Source of the DNA: Candidatus Symbiothrix dinenymphae
GTDB lineage: Bacteria; Bacteroidota; Bacteroidia; Bacteroidales; Azobacteroidaceae
Reading direction: 5' to 3'
Assembly (NCBI GenBank): GCA_001417715.1
Contig: BBRT01000001.1
Coordinates: 41,658 to 105,657 of the forward strand
Length of the DNA: 64,000 nt
Below the pieces are notes generated by a model. The model was not told the DNA's origin. It saw nothing but the letters and a program-made list of their open reading frames with translations, and did no database searches. The position numbers and the translations under genes are program-made. Shown in pieces: positions 8,879 to 16,987 of the stretch (its first letter is position 1; every line of letters starts with the position of its first letter).

Positions 8879-10126
8879 CTACGCCAACGAGTGGATTACC
8901 AGCCCTGACCGCAACTTTGGTTCAAACCATGTTGTTTTTGGCGGCATGATGTTGCCAGAGTCGGCTATGTCAATCAGTTGCTTCATCGACACGGGGTAGA
9001 GGGCGAGGGCGGCTGCCATTTCGCCGCTGTCCACGCGCTTTTTGAGTTCGCCAAGTCCGCGCAACCCGCCAACGAAATCTACGCGCTTGTCGGTGCGCAA
9101 GTCTTTCATTCCCAGCAATTTGTCGAGGATGAGGTTGGACGAAATCGTTACGTCCAGCACGCCAATCGGGTCGCTGTCGTTGTATGTGCCGGGCTTTGCA
9201 TCCAGCGAATACCAATGCTTGTTGTTGAGATACAGCGCAAAATTGTGGAGGTGTGCTGGGTGGTAAATTTTTTCGCCTTTGTCCGTAACGGTGAAATTTT
9301 TTGCCAATTCCGTCAAAAAATCGGCATTCGACAGCCCGTTCAAATCCTTCACTAAACGGTTGTAATCCATGATTTTAAGTTGGTTTGCGGGGAAACACAC
9401 CGCCATGAAATAGTTGTATTCTTCCTTGCCCGTGTGGTCGGGGTTTTGCTTCGCCTTTTCTGCGCCTACCAACGCCGCCGCCGCCGAACGATGATGTCCG
9501 TCTGCGATATATAAATAAGGTATATCTGCAAAAAGGTCCGTGATGCGATCGATGACTCCGGTGTAGTCAATTATCCAAAACGTGTGCCTAATGCCGTCAG
9601 CGGACACAAAATCGTATTCGGGAGTCTTTCTCGTTTCCGCCTTCACAATGATATCCAGCTCGGGATTGTCGGGATAGGCGAAAAACACCGGCTCGATGTT
9701 GGCATTATTCACGCGCACGTGCTTCATGCGGTCTTCTTCCTTATCTTTGCGCGTCAATTCGTGCTTTTTAATCGCACCGGTCAGATAATCAGGCACATAC
9801 GACCCAACGACCAGACCATACTGCGTGCGCCCGTCCATCGTTTGCGCATAGACGTAATAATTTTCTCTCGTGTCCTGCACAAGCCAGCCCTTGTCTTGAA
9901 AAAGTTTGAAATTTTCAGCCGCTTTCGCATACACATCCGCATCGTGCTCGTCTTTTCCCGCCGGAAAATCAATCTCCGGCTTGATAATGCGATACAAAGA
10001 CTTCTCATTGCCCGCCGCCTCAGCACGCGCTTCCTCCGAACTCAAAACATCGTAAGGACGTGATGCAATGTCAGTTACGAACTGCTTATCGGGGCGAATC
10101 CCCCTAAAAGGCCTAATTGTTGCCAT
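8879..10126 (-). CDS. DUF1015 family protein
   Basis: A 415-residue member of DUF1015, a conserved bacterial family of unknown biochemical function that some genomes place near amino-acid metabolism genes. The start ATIRPFRGIRP is the typical beginning, and the family signature YIADGHHRSAAA lies near residues 206-217. Length is normal. No signal peptide, so it is cytoplasmic. It is the first gene of a two-gene unit with dsbD, with a promoter at 10158-10165. Confidence 0.9.
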   Translation of the reverse strand: MATIRPFRGIRPDKQFVTDIASRPYDVLSSEEARAEAAGNEKSLYRIIKPEIDFPAGKDEHDADVYAKAAENFKLFQDKGWLVQDTRENYYVYAQTMDGRTQYGLVVGSYVPDYLTGAIKKHELTRKDKEEDRMKHVRVNNANIEPVFFAYPDNPELDIIVKAETRKTPEYDFVSADGIRHTFWIIDYTGVIDRITDLFADIPYLYIADGHHRSAAAALVGAEKAKQNPDHTGKEEYNYFMAVCFPANQLKIMDYNRLVKDLNGLSNADFLTELAKNFTVTDKGEKIYHPAHLHNFALYLNNKHWYSLDAKPGTYNDSDPIGVLDVTISSNLILDKLLGMKDLRTDKRVDFVGGLRGLGELKKRVDSGEMAAALALYPVSMKQLIDIADSGNIMPPKTTWFEPKLRSGLVIHSLA

Positions 10127-10157
10127 ATAATAATTTTTTTTATGTTAAAAAACAGCG

Positions 10158-10165
10158 CAAAGGTA
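10158..10165 (-). promoter_or_regulatory. Promoter -7 element of DUF1015-dsbD
   Basis: CAAAGGTA (TACCTTTG on the minus strand), 32 bases before the DUF1015 gene start at 10126. Confidence 0.7.
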
Positions 10166-10183
10166 CAGAAAAATCAGCAATCA

Positions 10184-11839
10184 TTAAAATCTGTAAGTCA
10201 GCCCCCCCATCACATTAAACGGATTGGCAGGATAGCCGTACCACAATTCATATTTCTGAAACAGCAGATTGTTGATTGCCACGAATGCCGAAAAATGCTT
10301 TGCGAACGAAAAAGTGCCCCGCAGCGACACATCATGAATGTCATCTAATTCAGGGCGACCCAACTCAAAGTGATACAGCAAATCAAAACGCAGCGGCTCA
10401 ATGGGTTTGACGCCAATGTTCAAGTGCCCGTCAAATTTAGGCTTGTTAAACGACTGCAAATCAGCCACATTCCAATTATTGTAATCGGCAGACAGCTCAA
10501 TGTCTGCCACATCGGAGTGCTTGTAACGCATTGTGCCACCCACATTAAGCACTTTGGCATCGGCGGAAACAGGTATGTTGGCGTACTCATTTACCAAAAA
10601 CCACTCATCATCGGTAATTCGATAGCCCGCGTGCAAATCCATGTTCAGGCTGCGTGTAATGGCGAAATTGGTACCTAATTTGGCATTCAGAGAGGTGCGC
10701 GAATCCGTTACTCGCAACACATACGGGGCGATGTAGCGATTTTGCTGATACAGTTCGTAGTTGCTATTATCCCTGAAACCACCTGTTGCAGAGGCATATA
10801 GTTGCAAATGGTCTGTCGCATTCACATAAAATCGCACGTCGGGGGCAAGCAAAAATTTGCTGCGGTCGCCAAATTGTTTGCCGACACTCAACCCCAAATG
10901 CGTTTCCCAATTAGCACCCTCAAACAGCATGTAAGGCGACACAGAAAGCGTTGTGTAATTGCTCTTTGAGTCCCTGTCTGTATCGGCATTGTTTGTATCG
11001 GCATTGTCCTGATTTTTGGCATAACCTTTTATCCCAATGCGTTTATCAATGCTCAGCGGCGCACTCATATCGGCATCCAGCAGCAACCGATTTTCACTTT
11101 TAGCATCGGGCGCACCATAATCTTGACCAAAACGGGTATAACCAACATCAAATTTGAACGCAGGAACATCCAAATCAGTAGAAACCGCCCCCAAATGAGC
11201 CGCAAAAAGATTATCTTTCCAATCGGCAACCGGTAACTGGTAACTGGTAACCGGTAACTGCCCATAATCATTGTACTGCGAATAGGTGTATTGCGCATCT
11301 GTAAGAATTTTCCAAGTATTGAAATTATGCAAATAGTTCACTCCCAACACATTATCATTGATTTTCTTTTTGCCCTCTTTATCATCCTGCAAAAAATTCA
11401 CCTTGTAATTGCCCGAATGGTGCGAGGCAAAGATATTGAGTTGGTTGGCGAACGAGTGGAGCGGTTGCACGGCGGCATCGGCAAAAAAATCGGGCAACGC
11501 ACTACCACCAAGCGTGATATAGCCAATCTGGTCGCCGGAGCCAAACGCCGAAGCAGACGATTGAAGCGGATACGGCGACGACGGCACCTCCACAGCCGAG
11601 AGATATTTGGCAAACCGAACATCCGCTTGGGGTGCTGTGGGCGCAGCCACATCGGGCACACTGTTGATTTTGTTAGCATCTTTAATGCTGGGCACATAAT
11701 CTTTTTCCAGCGTCATCTCCCTGCTCACGTTTTGGGCTTGTGCAACGGCGCACATCACCACTAATGCGGCTATGATTTTCAGGGGATTGCGGGTCAAACC
11801 CGCAATGACAGCCCTTTTAATGACATTTATTGTTTTCAT
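10184..11839 (-). CDS. TonB-receptor-like outer-membrane beta-barrel protein
   Basis: A 551-residue outer-membrane protein: signal peptide ending AVAQAQ, a short periplasmic segment beginning REMTLEKDYVPS, then alternating amphipathic strands with aromatic girdles to the C-terminal Phe (GGLTYRF). It resembles the barrel part of TonB-dependent receptors but has no plug domain. The ATG at 11839 is chosen because the promoter at 11869-11876 leaves no room for the earlier TTG. Two repeat insertions are in frame: a REP-like element in the signal peptide n-region (RAVIAGLTRNPLK) and a heptamer array giving QLPVTSYQLPV in an extracellular or turn region near residue 200. Substrate unknown. Confidence 0.8.
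   Translation of the reverse strand: MKTINVIKRAVIAGLTRNPLKIIAALVVMCAVAQAQNVSREMTLEKDYVPSIKDANKINSVPDVAAPTAPQADVRFAKYLSAVEVPSSPYPLQSSASAFGSGDQIGYITLGGSALPDFFADAAVQPLHSFANQLNIFASHHSGNYKVNFLQDDKEGKKKINDNVLGVNYLHNFNTWKILTDAQYTYSQYNDYGQLPVTSYQLPVADWKDNLFAAHLGAVSTDLDVPAFKFDVGYTRFGQDYGAPDAKSENRLLLDADMSAPLSIDKRIGIKGYAKNQDNADTNNADTDRDSKSNYTTLSVSPYMLFEGANWETHLGLSVGKQFGDRSKFLLAPDVRFYVNATDHLQLYASATGGFRDNSNYELYQQNRYIAPYVLRVTDSRTSLNAKLGTNFAITRSLNMDLHAGYRITDDEWFLVNEYANIPVSADAKVLNVGGTMRYKHSDVADIELSADYNNWNVADLQSFNKPKFDGHLNIGVKPIEPLRFDLLYHFELGRPELDDIHDVSLRGTFSFAKHFSAFVAINNLLFQKYELWYGYPANPFNVMGGLTYRF
11224..11258. repeat. Heptamer array inside beta-barrel protein gene
   Basis: Five units, CGGCAAC, CGGTAAC, TGGTAAC, TGGTAAC, CGGTAAC, encode QLPVTSYQLPV on the minus strand. 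Three units equal seven codons, so the translated repeat has a seven-residue period. Confidence 0.9.
11782..11811. repeat. REP-like palindrome in signal-peptide coding region
   Basis: A 30-base element with arms GATTGCGGGT and ACCCGCAATG around a CAA centre. It is translated as VIAGLTRNPL on the minus strand and separates the charged start from the hydrophobic core of the signal peptide. Confidence 0.85.
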
Positions 11840-11868
11840 CTGTGTATGTTTTTGTTGCAAAAACGCTA

Positions 11869-11876
11869 CAAAGGTA
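11869..11876 (-). promoter_or_regulatory. Promoter -7 element of outer-membrane protein gene
   Basis: CAAAGGTA (TACCTTTG on minus), 29 bases before the chosen ATG at 11839. Confidence 0.7.
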
Positions 11877-11880
11877 CGAA

Positions 11881-11901
11881 TTAGTTATGAGTTATGAGTT
11901 A
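11881..11901. repeat. Heptamer array upstream of outer-membrane protein promoter
   Basis: TTAGTTA, TGAGTTA, TGAGTTA followed by a degenerate unit; a period-7 array directly upstream of the -7 element. The same AACTCAT/ATGAGTT unit lies directly upstream of the aroC promoter. Confidence 0.75.
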
Positions 11902-11924
11902 TTTTTAGACCATTTCAACCCTTT

Positions 11925-12335
11925 TCAAATGAGTTTTTTTGCTGAAATTATATTTTCTATCGCTTGTATGAATTGCTTGGCAGGCTCAAATAGGGGTTGT
12001 ATGTCTTTTTCGTCGATGATAATCCAATCGCTGTAATCGCCACTTTGCCGCAGGTCGAATAATTTTCGGTAGAGTTTATTTTGTTCCGAACTAAAAATTC
12101 CTGTCGAAACAAAGTGTTTTCCGAACAACCCAATGGCTCCACCATGAGTGTGAGATGAGCATTCGTTTGCTATCAATAAGGCAGTTACAGCATAATAGCA
12201 TGCATAATACAAACGGTTTGTTGCCCCGTGCCAATGTTGTGAGTTTAATAAATCTTTTGCCTCATCCAAAGTTTCTTTTGAACGCTCCAAACGATGTTGC
12301 ACAATAATTGCTCTTTCTTCTTCATTGAGTGTCAT
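11925..12335 (-). CDS. HEPN domain protein (putative toxin of HEPN/MNT pair)
   Basis: A 136-residue all-helical HEPN domain protein. The block HGATNRLYYACYYAVTALLIANE (split across about 35-57) and the motif FDLRQSGDYSDW (92-103) are typical of HEPN proteins paired with nucleotidyltransferases; in related pairs the Arg-containing motif belongs to an RNase site. Its start overlaps the nucleotidyltransferase stop by ATGA. The pair resembles type VII toxin-antitoxin systems, in which the nucleotidyltransferase adenylylates and silences the HEPN RNase. The classical RxxxxH is not evident here; the motif is RQSGDY. Confidence 0.85.
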   Translation of the reverse strand: MTLNEEERAIIVQHRLERSKETLDEAKDLLNSQHWHGATNRLYYACYYAVTALLIANECSSHTHGGAIGLFGKHFVSTGIFSSEQNKLYRKLFDLRQSGDYSDWIIIDEKDIQPLFEPAKQFIQAIENIISAKKLI

Positions 12336-12643
12336 ACGATTTCTACTTTGTCGTGTTCTACATTTTTATAAAAAATAGATGGTTTTTGCCGTTCCCAATC
12401 TGTTGTCGTAAAAACCTTTGCATTGATAAGCGTGCCATCTTTCATTCCAAGTTCGGCAAACGGATAACCATAGTTGTCGTAGTCCTCAAATTCCTTTTGG
12501 GGCTTGTCCAACAGCACCAGCAAATCCCAATCCGAATCGGGGCGGGCATCGCCGCGTGCCTGCGAGCCAAACAAAATGACTGTATCATTTGGCAAAATTT
12601 TGCGCTTTAATTCGCGTATGTTTGATAAAATTTGTTCGTTCAT
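12332..12643 (-). CDS. MNT-family nucleotidyltransferase (putative antitoxin)
   Basis: A 103-residue minimal nucleotidyltransferase. The catalytic signature GSQARGDARPDSDWDLLV (residues about 25-42) contains the GS motif and the DxD pair (DWD) that bind metal and ATP. The start at 12643 (MNEQILS) is preferred; the longer frame would begin upstream of the promoter element's transcription start. It precedes the HEPN gene with an ATGA overlap. In this class the enzyme is the antitoxin that adds AMP to the HEPN partner. A second unrelated pair of this type lies at 28081-28736. Confidence 0.88.
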   Translation of the reverse strand: MNEQILSNIRELKRKILPNDTVILFGSQARGDARPDSDWDLLVLLDKPQKEFEDYDNYGYPFAELGMKDGTLINAKVFTTTDWERQKPSIFYKNVEHDKVEIV

Positions 12644-12665
12644 TTTTTTTGAATTTATCCTGTGA

Positions 12666-12673
12666 CAAAGGTA
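12666..12673 (-). promoter_or_regulatory. Promoter -7 element of HEPN/MNT operon
   Basis: CAAAGGTA (TACCTTTG on minus), 22 bases before the nucleotidyltransferase ATG. Confidence 0.7.
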
Positions 12674-12683
12674 CAATTTTATT

Positions 12684-14519
12684 CTATATTATTCTCACCG
12701 CCCCCTTATCTGCCGAACTTACCATTGAGGCATACGCTTGCAGGGCTTTTGAAACTGTGCGCGTGCGGTGGGGCGGCGTGAAAGCCTTGTTGCCGCGTGC
12801 CTCTTCTTCCTTGCGGCGGGCAGCGAGAACTTCATCTGACACTTCCACCTTGATGCTGCGTTCGGGAATGTTAATTGTGATGGTGTCGCCCGTCCGCACC
12901 AAGCCGATGGCTCCGCCTGCTGCGGCTTCGGGGGATACATGACCTATTGACAAGCCGGAGGTGCCGCCCGAAAAGCGTCCGTCCGTGATGAGCGCGCAGG
13001 CTTTCCCCAAGTGGCGCGATTTGATGTAGGATGTCGGGTAAAGCATTTCCTGCATTCCGGGTCCGCCTTTGGGACCTTCGTAGGTGATGACTACCACATC
13101 GCCCGCCTCCACATTGCCGTTCAGAATACCATCGCAGGCGGTTTCTTGCGAATCAAACACTTTGGCGGTGCCGGAGAATTTCAGGATGCTTTCGTCCACG
13201 CCGGCGGTTTTCACCACGCAGCCGTCCTGCGCGATGTTGCCGTAGAGCACGGCTAAGCCGCCGTCTTTGCTGTAGGCATGGGCGATGTCGCGAATGCAAC
13301 CTTCGGCGCGGTCAATATCCATTTCATCTACGTCGTAATATTCTTCCTGCGAACCGAACTTCAAATTAAATCGATTGCCGGGTGCCGCTGTATATAACTG
13401 TAGAGATTGTGAGGACATAGTGTCCTCGCAAATATTGTATTCTTTAATGGCTTCTGCCAATGTTTTTCCGTCTACACGCTTCAGAGAGGCATCAATCAAA
13501 CCACCTTTCTGCAATTCGCCAAGAATGCCGAGGATACCGCCGGCGCGGTTGACATCTTGCATATAGTATTTATTGGTATTCGGAGCCACTTTACACAGAC
13601 AGGGCGTTTTGCGCGACAGGCGGTCGATGTCTTGCATGGTGAAGTCCACGCCAGCCTCCTGCGCCACTGCCAGGAGGTGCAACACCGTGTTTGTGGAGCC
13701 GCCCATGGCAATATCCAAAGTCATAGCATTCAAAAAAGCCTCTCGTGTGGCAATACTTCTCGGCAAAACGCTTTCGTCGCCGTCTTCGTAATATTTATAG
13801 GCATTTTTGACAATCAGACGGGCGGCGTCGCGAAATAAATTTTCGCGGTCGGCATGGGACGCCAGCAAGGTTCCGTTGCCCGGCAAAGCCAAACCGATGG
13901 CTTCATTCAGGCAATTCATCGAGTTAGCGGTAAACATTCCCGAACACGAGCCGCAAGTGGGACAAGCATTTTGTTCGATTTTGCGAACCTGTTCGTCCGA
14001 AACGGATTCATCGGCACTCTGCACCATGGCATCAATCAAATCCAAGCCGTGCCCGTCGAGCCTTCCGGCTTCCATTGGTCCGCCGGAAACGAATACCGCG
14101 GGGATATTCAGGCGCATTGCCGCCATGAGCATCCCCGGCGTGATTTTGTCGCAGTTGCTGATGCACACCATTGCATCGGCTTTGTGGGCTTGCACCATGT
14201 ATTCTACACTGTCGGCGATGATGTCGCGGCTCGGCAGCGAATAGAGCATCCCGTCGTGACCCATCGCTATGCCGTCGTCGATGGCGATGGTGTTAAATTC
14301 GGCGGCGAAGCAGCCCAATTCCTCGATTTTTGCCTTCACAAATTGCCCGATTTCGTGCAGATGCACATGTCCGGGCACAAACTGCGTGAACGAATTGACA
14401 ATCGCGATGATGGGCTTGTTCATCTGCTCGGTGGTCATGCCGTTGGCTTTCCACAAGGCACGTGCGCCCGCCATTTTGCGACCGTTGGTGCTGCTGTAAC
14501 TTCTAAGTTGATTTTTCAT
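12684..14519 (-). CDS. ilvD: Dihydroxy-acid dehydratase
   Basis: A 611-residue IlvD, which dehydrates 2,3-dihydroxy acids to 2-keto acids in valine, isoleucine and leucine synthesis, using an iron-sulfur cluster. Cluster cysteines are visible in NCDKITPGM (Cys-123) and [18 protein letters not shown] (around 192-209). Length and start are normal. The other ilv genes (ilvB, ilvC) are not next to it, unlike the usual Bacteroidetes arrangement, and it is flanked by a toxin-antitoxin pair and an AAA/nuclease-like gene. It has its own promoter at 14548-14555. Confidence 0.97.
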   Translation of the reverse strand: MKNQLRSYSSTNGRKMAGARALWKANGMTTEQMNKPIIAIVNSFTQFVPGHVHLHEIGQFVKAKIEELGCFAAEFNTIAIDDGIAMGHDGMLYSLPSRDIIADSVEYMVQAHKADAMVCISNCDKITPGMLMAAMRLNIPAVFVSGGPMEAGRLDGHGLDLIDAMVQSADESVSDEQVRKIEQNACPTCGSCSGMFTANSMNCLNEAIGLALPGNGTLLASHADRENLFRDAARLIVKNAYKYYEDGDESVLPRSIATREAFLNAMTLDIAMGGSTNTVLHLLAVAQEAGVDFTMQDIDRLSRKTPCLCKVAPNTNKYYMQDVNRAGGILGILGELQKGGLIDASLKRVDGKTLAEAIKEYNICEDTMSSQSLQLYTAAPGNRFNLKFGSQEEYYDVDEMDIDRAEGCIRDIAHAYSKDGGLAVLYGNIAQDGCVVKTAGVDESILKFSGTAKVFDSQETACDGILNGNVEAGDVVVITYEGPKGGPGMQEMLYPTSYIKSRHLGKACALITDGRFSGGTSGLSIGHVSPEAAAGGAIGLVRTGDTITINIPERSIKVEVSDEVLAARRKEEEARGNKAFTPPHRTRTVSKALQAYASMVSSADKGAVRII

Positions 14520-14547
14520 TTTCTATTTAGTGTTGATAAATTTCGTG

Positions 14548-14555
14548 CAAAGATA
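14548..14555 (-). promoter_or_regulatory. Promoter -7 element of ilvD
   Basis: CAAAGATA (TATCTTTG on minus, a match to TAnnTTTG), 28 bases before the ilvD start. Confidence 0.65.
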
Positions 14556-14566
14556 ATAAAAATTGA

Positions 14567-16294
14567 CTAAATGCTGTGCTCAAATATCCGGTATTTATTT
14601 TTGCCGATGAATACGATGACGGCGGCTTTCAGGTCGGGGCGACTGCTCAAGCGGTGCGAACCAAGATATTGCTTTATCTGCGCCTCTCCCTCTTTTTGCA
14701 GTTTGGTGATTTCAGATGATTTGGCTTTTGCCTTGCAGTATTTGAGTTCAAACACCCATTCATATTTTATTTCTGGCAACTGCGGGCTGCGCTGCAAATA
14801 AATATCTGTTCTGCCCGGCACGGCTTCGTATTCGCTCATTGGGACGTAAATACGGCTCATAAGCAGATATGCCAGCAGCAGGATTTTGATGTATTTCTCA
14901 TCGAAGTGTTGCAAATCGTGGTCGGATAATTTGCTGAGTGCGTGCTCTGAAACGTAGGCTATAAACCGTTTTAAATCTCCTTCCATTGCCAATGCGGTGA
15001 TGGATTCGTCGAGGTGGCGCGTTTCAATGGTCATGGCGGGCGATTGCTCGCGCACAAATTTCATCACATACTCCCAATATAAAGTGCGGATGGAATAATT
15101 GGGAATACCCAACCACACTTTACCCATTACCGGCTCTTTGATGGTGAGCAAACCCATATAGAACAGCAGGGAAATGAAATAATCGGTATCGTTCAGCGTA
15201 TCTACCGAAAATTTATTCAAAACTTCCGCTATAATTCCATCTTCTTTGATGATTTGAATCACGGTTGCACGGTTGCTATCGTTCTGAGTGAGCTTTTTCA
15301 AGCGTCCGTAATCCGTTTTCAGATTCTCATCAATGATGCTGTCCGGCACTCTATGTAAATCTATAATCTGATTGAAGAAATAGAGCACCATTGCCGGATT
15401 ATACACCCTGTTTGCCCCGTCTTTATTAAACAGATAACCATCGTAATAAGCTTCCATATCCACAGTGATGAAATCAGGATTAACACCGGTTTCGTGCATC
15501 AGCCAGTCAACCTCTTTTTTCGTAAATCCCATCATTTCATTATATTTCTCGTGCAGCGTGAGGTTGGTCGAGATATTATACCCGCTGGTGAGGTCGTCGA
15601 GCATCACCGGCGAAATGCCTGTGATAAATGTGCGGCTGGAAACAAACTTTGTAGAGTTTTTTATTCGTTCATAAAAATCGCGCACCAACCCGTTAGCAGA
15701 CACCATTGTTTTGTAAAAATCCTTGCCTAACCGGTTGCCCATCGCAATGAGGTCGTTAGCAAAATGGTCGTATTCATCAATGATGAAATAGATTTTCACA
15801 TTACTCTGCTCGGCGGCAGAAAAGGCTCTATCCAAAGACAAGATTCCCAATTTATTCTCACTTAGCTCACGACTATACACAGCAGCCTGAGAAAAAACGG
15901 ACGGATACACATTAAAAAAGTTGCGCACGGATGTCTGGACAGCATCGTTGAAAGAAACTCGGAAACTTTCCTCGCTTGAAGTGTCCATCCCCGAAAAATC
16001 GAACCGCAGCACCGCATACGAGTTCTTTTCAGGAGTCGGATGCTTGCCTATGTAGAGGTCGCCGAACAATTGCTCAAAATTCTCCGCCTCGTTCATGTCG
16101 TAGTAGCACGACAAGGTCATAAAGAACAGGCTTTTGCCGAACTTGCGCGGGCGGATGAAAAACAGATTTTTGTTGGTTTCGTTCTCCAACATCTCAATAT
16201 ACATGGTTTTATCCACATAAGCATAGTTCTCAGTCCGTATGCTCTTGTAATTACTGCTACCGTAGGGCAAGCGCTTAAATTTTTTTGCTTCCAT
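14567..16294 (-). CDS. AAA-ATPase-like / PD-(D/E)XK nuclease-like protein
   Basis: A 575-residue protein of the AAA_ATPase-like (PF09820 type) plus PDDEXK_9 family, very abundant in Bacteroidales. The start KKFKRLPYGSSNYKSI is typical. The P-loop is degenerate (RPRKFGKSLF, 48-57) and the Walker B is KIYFIIDEYDHF. The C-terminal 120 residues have a PD-(D/E)XK-like pattern (PGRTDIYL then EWVFELKYCKAK), with Asp, Glu and Lys in the expected order. The physiological role is unknown; copy-number expansions suggest mobile or regulatory functions. Single-gene unit with promoter 16313-16320. Confidence 0.9.
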   Translation of the reverse strand: MEAKKFKRLPYGSSNYKSIRTENYAYVDKTMYIEMLENETNKNLFFIRPRKFGKSLFFMTLSCYYDMNEAENFEQLFGDLYIGKHPTPEKNSYAVLRFDFSGMDTSSEESFRVSFNDAVQTSVRNFFNVYPSVFSQAAVYSRELSENKLGILSLDRAFSAAEQSNVKIYFIIDEYDHFANDLIAMGNRLGKDFYKTMVSANGLVRDFYERIKNSTKFVSSRTFITGISPVMLDDLTSGYNISTNLTLHEKYNEMMGFTKKEVDWLMHETGVNPDFITVDMEAYYDGYLFNKDGANRVYNPAMVLYFFNQIIDLHRVPDSIIDENLKTDYGRLKKLTQNDSNRATVIQIIKEDGIIAEVLNKFSVDTLNDTDYFISLLFYMGLLTIKEPVMGKVWLGIPNYSIRTLYWEYVMKFVREQSPAMTIETRHLDESITALAMEGDLKRFIAYVSEHALSKLSDHDLQHFDEKYIKILLLAYLLMSRIYVPMSEYEAVPGRTDIYLQRSPQLPEIKYEWVFELKYCKAKAKSSEITKLQKEGEAQIKQYLGSHRLSSRPDLKAAVIVFIGKNKYRIFEHSI

Positions 16295-16312
16295 CTTTTT
16301 TTATTTTGGCTA

Positions 16313-16320
16313 CAAAGATA
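16313..16320 (-). promoter_or_regulatory. Promoter -7 element of AAA/nuclease-like gene
   Basis: CAAAGATA (TATCTTTG on minus), 18 bases before the ATG at 16294, giving a very short leader. Confidence 0.6.
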
Positions 16321-16376
16321 GGCTATTTTTTGGTATAACGGAAAAAGCGTATTACAAATTTTCAAAATTTTTTATC

Positions 16377-16384
16377 TACCTTTG
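16377..16384 (+). promoter_or_regulatory. Promoter -7 element before small ORF
   Basis: TACCTTTG, 25 bases before the ATG of the 72-residue ORF at 16410. Its presence suggests the small ORF or its ancestor was expressed. Confidence 0.6.
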
Positions 16385-16409
16385 CGCCCGAAAATAAAAA
16401 AAAGAGAAA

Positions 16410-16628
16410 ATGCAACTTGCTTCATTGATATTCGCGATTCTGCTGTCGGTAGGGTTTCTACTCTATCGGGGAGGAGTGTGGTTTCTCAACTCATTGATAA
16501 TGAGCAAGTTACCCCCACCTACCGCCCCCATGCTATACTACCTCGCTCCACCTCATTGTACCCCTCCAAACTTTATCACCGTTCTGGCCACTCATCTTGT
16601 TCTTTATCAACCATATCGTAATCACTAG
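16410..16628 (+). CDS. Small hypothetical membrane protein, probably decayed
   Basis: A 72-residue ORF behind a good -7 element. The first 16 or so residues (MQLASLIFAILLSVGFLL) form one membrane segment; after residue 30 the sequence is rich in Pro, Tyr and Leu and looks non-native, as if frameshifted. A diverged second copy of its 5' half lies at about 16640-16770. I do not recognise the family. It is either a small membrane protein or a relic of one. Confidence 0.3.
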   Translation: MQLASLIFAILLSVGFLLYRGGVWFLNSLIMSKLPPPTAPMLYYLAPPHCTPPNFITVLATHLVLYQPYRNH

Positions 16629-16639
16629 TATATAATAAA

Positions 16640-16770
16640 ATAGAAAAAGGGCCTCTCTTCTTTGGTGTTTTCGTTGTGTCTGCTGTTGTAGGTTCTCTTT
16701 CCATCGGGGAGGGTTGGTGTTTTCCAATCATTTATTATTGGATCAATTCCCCCCCCCCCCCCCCCCCCAA
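16640..16770 (+). repeat. Diverged second copy of the small-ORF region
   Basis: This stretch aligns with 16400-16520 (shared anchors TCTGCTGT, TCGGGGAGG and a C-rich end) with many substitutions and small gaps. No start codon or continuous membrane segment remains, so it is a dead tandem copy ending in the 20-base C run. Confidence 0.5.
16749..16768. repeat. Homopolymer run of 20 C
   Basis: Twenty consecutive C bases, by far the longest homopolymer in the window and far above local composition. Such runs slip during replication and are also error-prone in sequencing. Confidence 0.9.
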
Positions 16771-16849
16771 TTTTAACGTTTATTAACACTTCGGGATGTT
16801 TCGGTCGCCGTCATCGCGAGTCAAGTATTAACCAATTAACTTGCCTGCC

Positions 16850-16987
16850 ATGATGGATTTCACCATTTTATCAAAAGTACAGGAGATTTTCAGAAATGTG
16901 CCGGATGAGGAGAGTATCATTTTGACGAAAGCAACAGGTGAAATGGTTGACCTTTGCCGCCGAAAAAAAACCAGTTACCGATGGTAA
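16850..16987 (+). CDS. Very small hypothetical ORF
   Basis: A 45-codon ORF (MMDFTILSKVQEIF onward) that overlaps the glycosyltransferase start by seven bases in another frame. It is mostly charged and helical in appearance, with no recognised family. No clear promoter or start context. It may be a leader peptide, a relic or chance. Confidence 0.2.
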   Translation: MMDFTILSKVQEIFRNVPDEESIILTKATGEMVDLCRRKKTSYRW

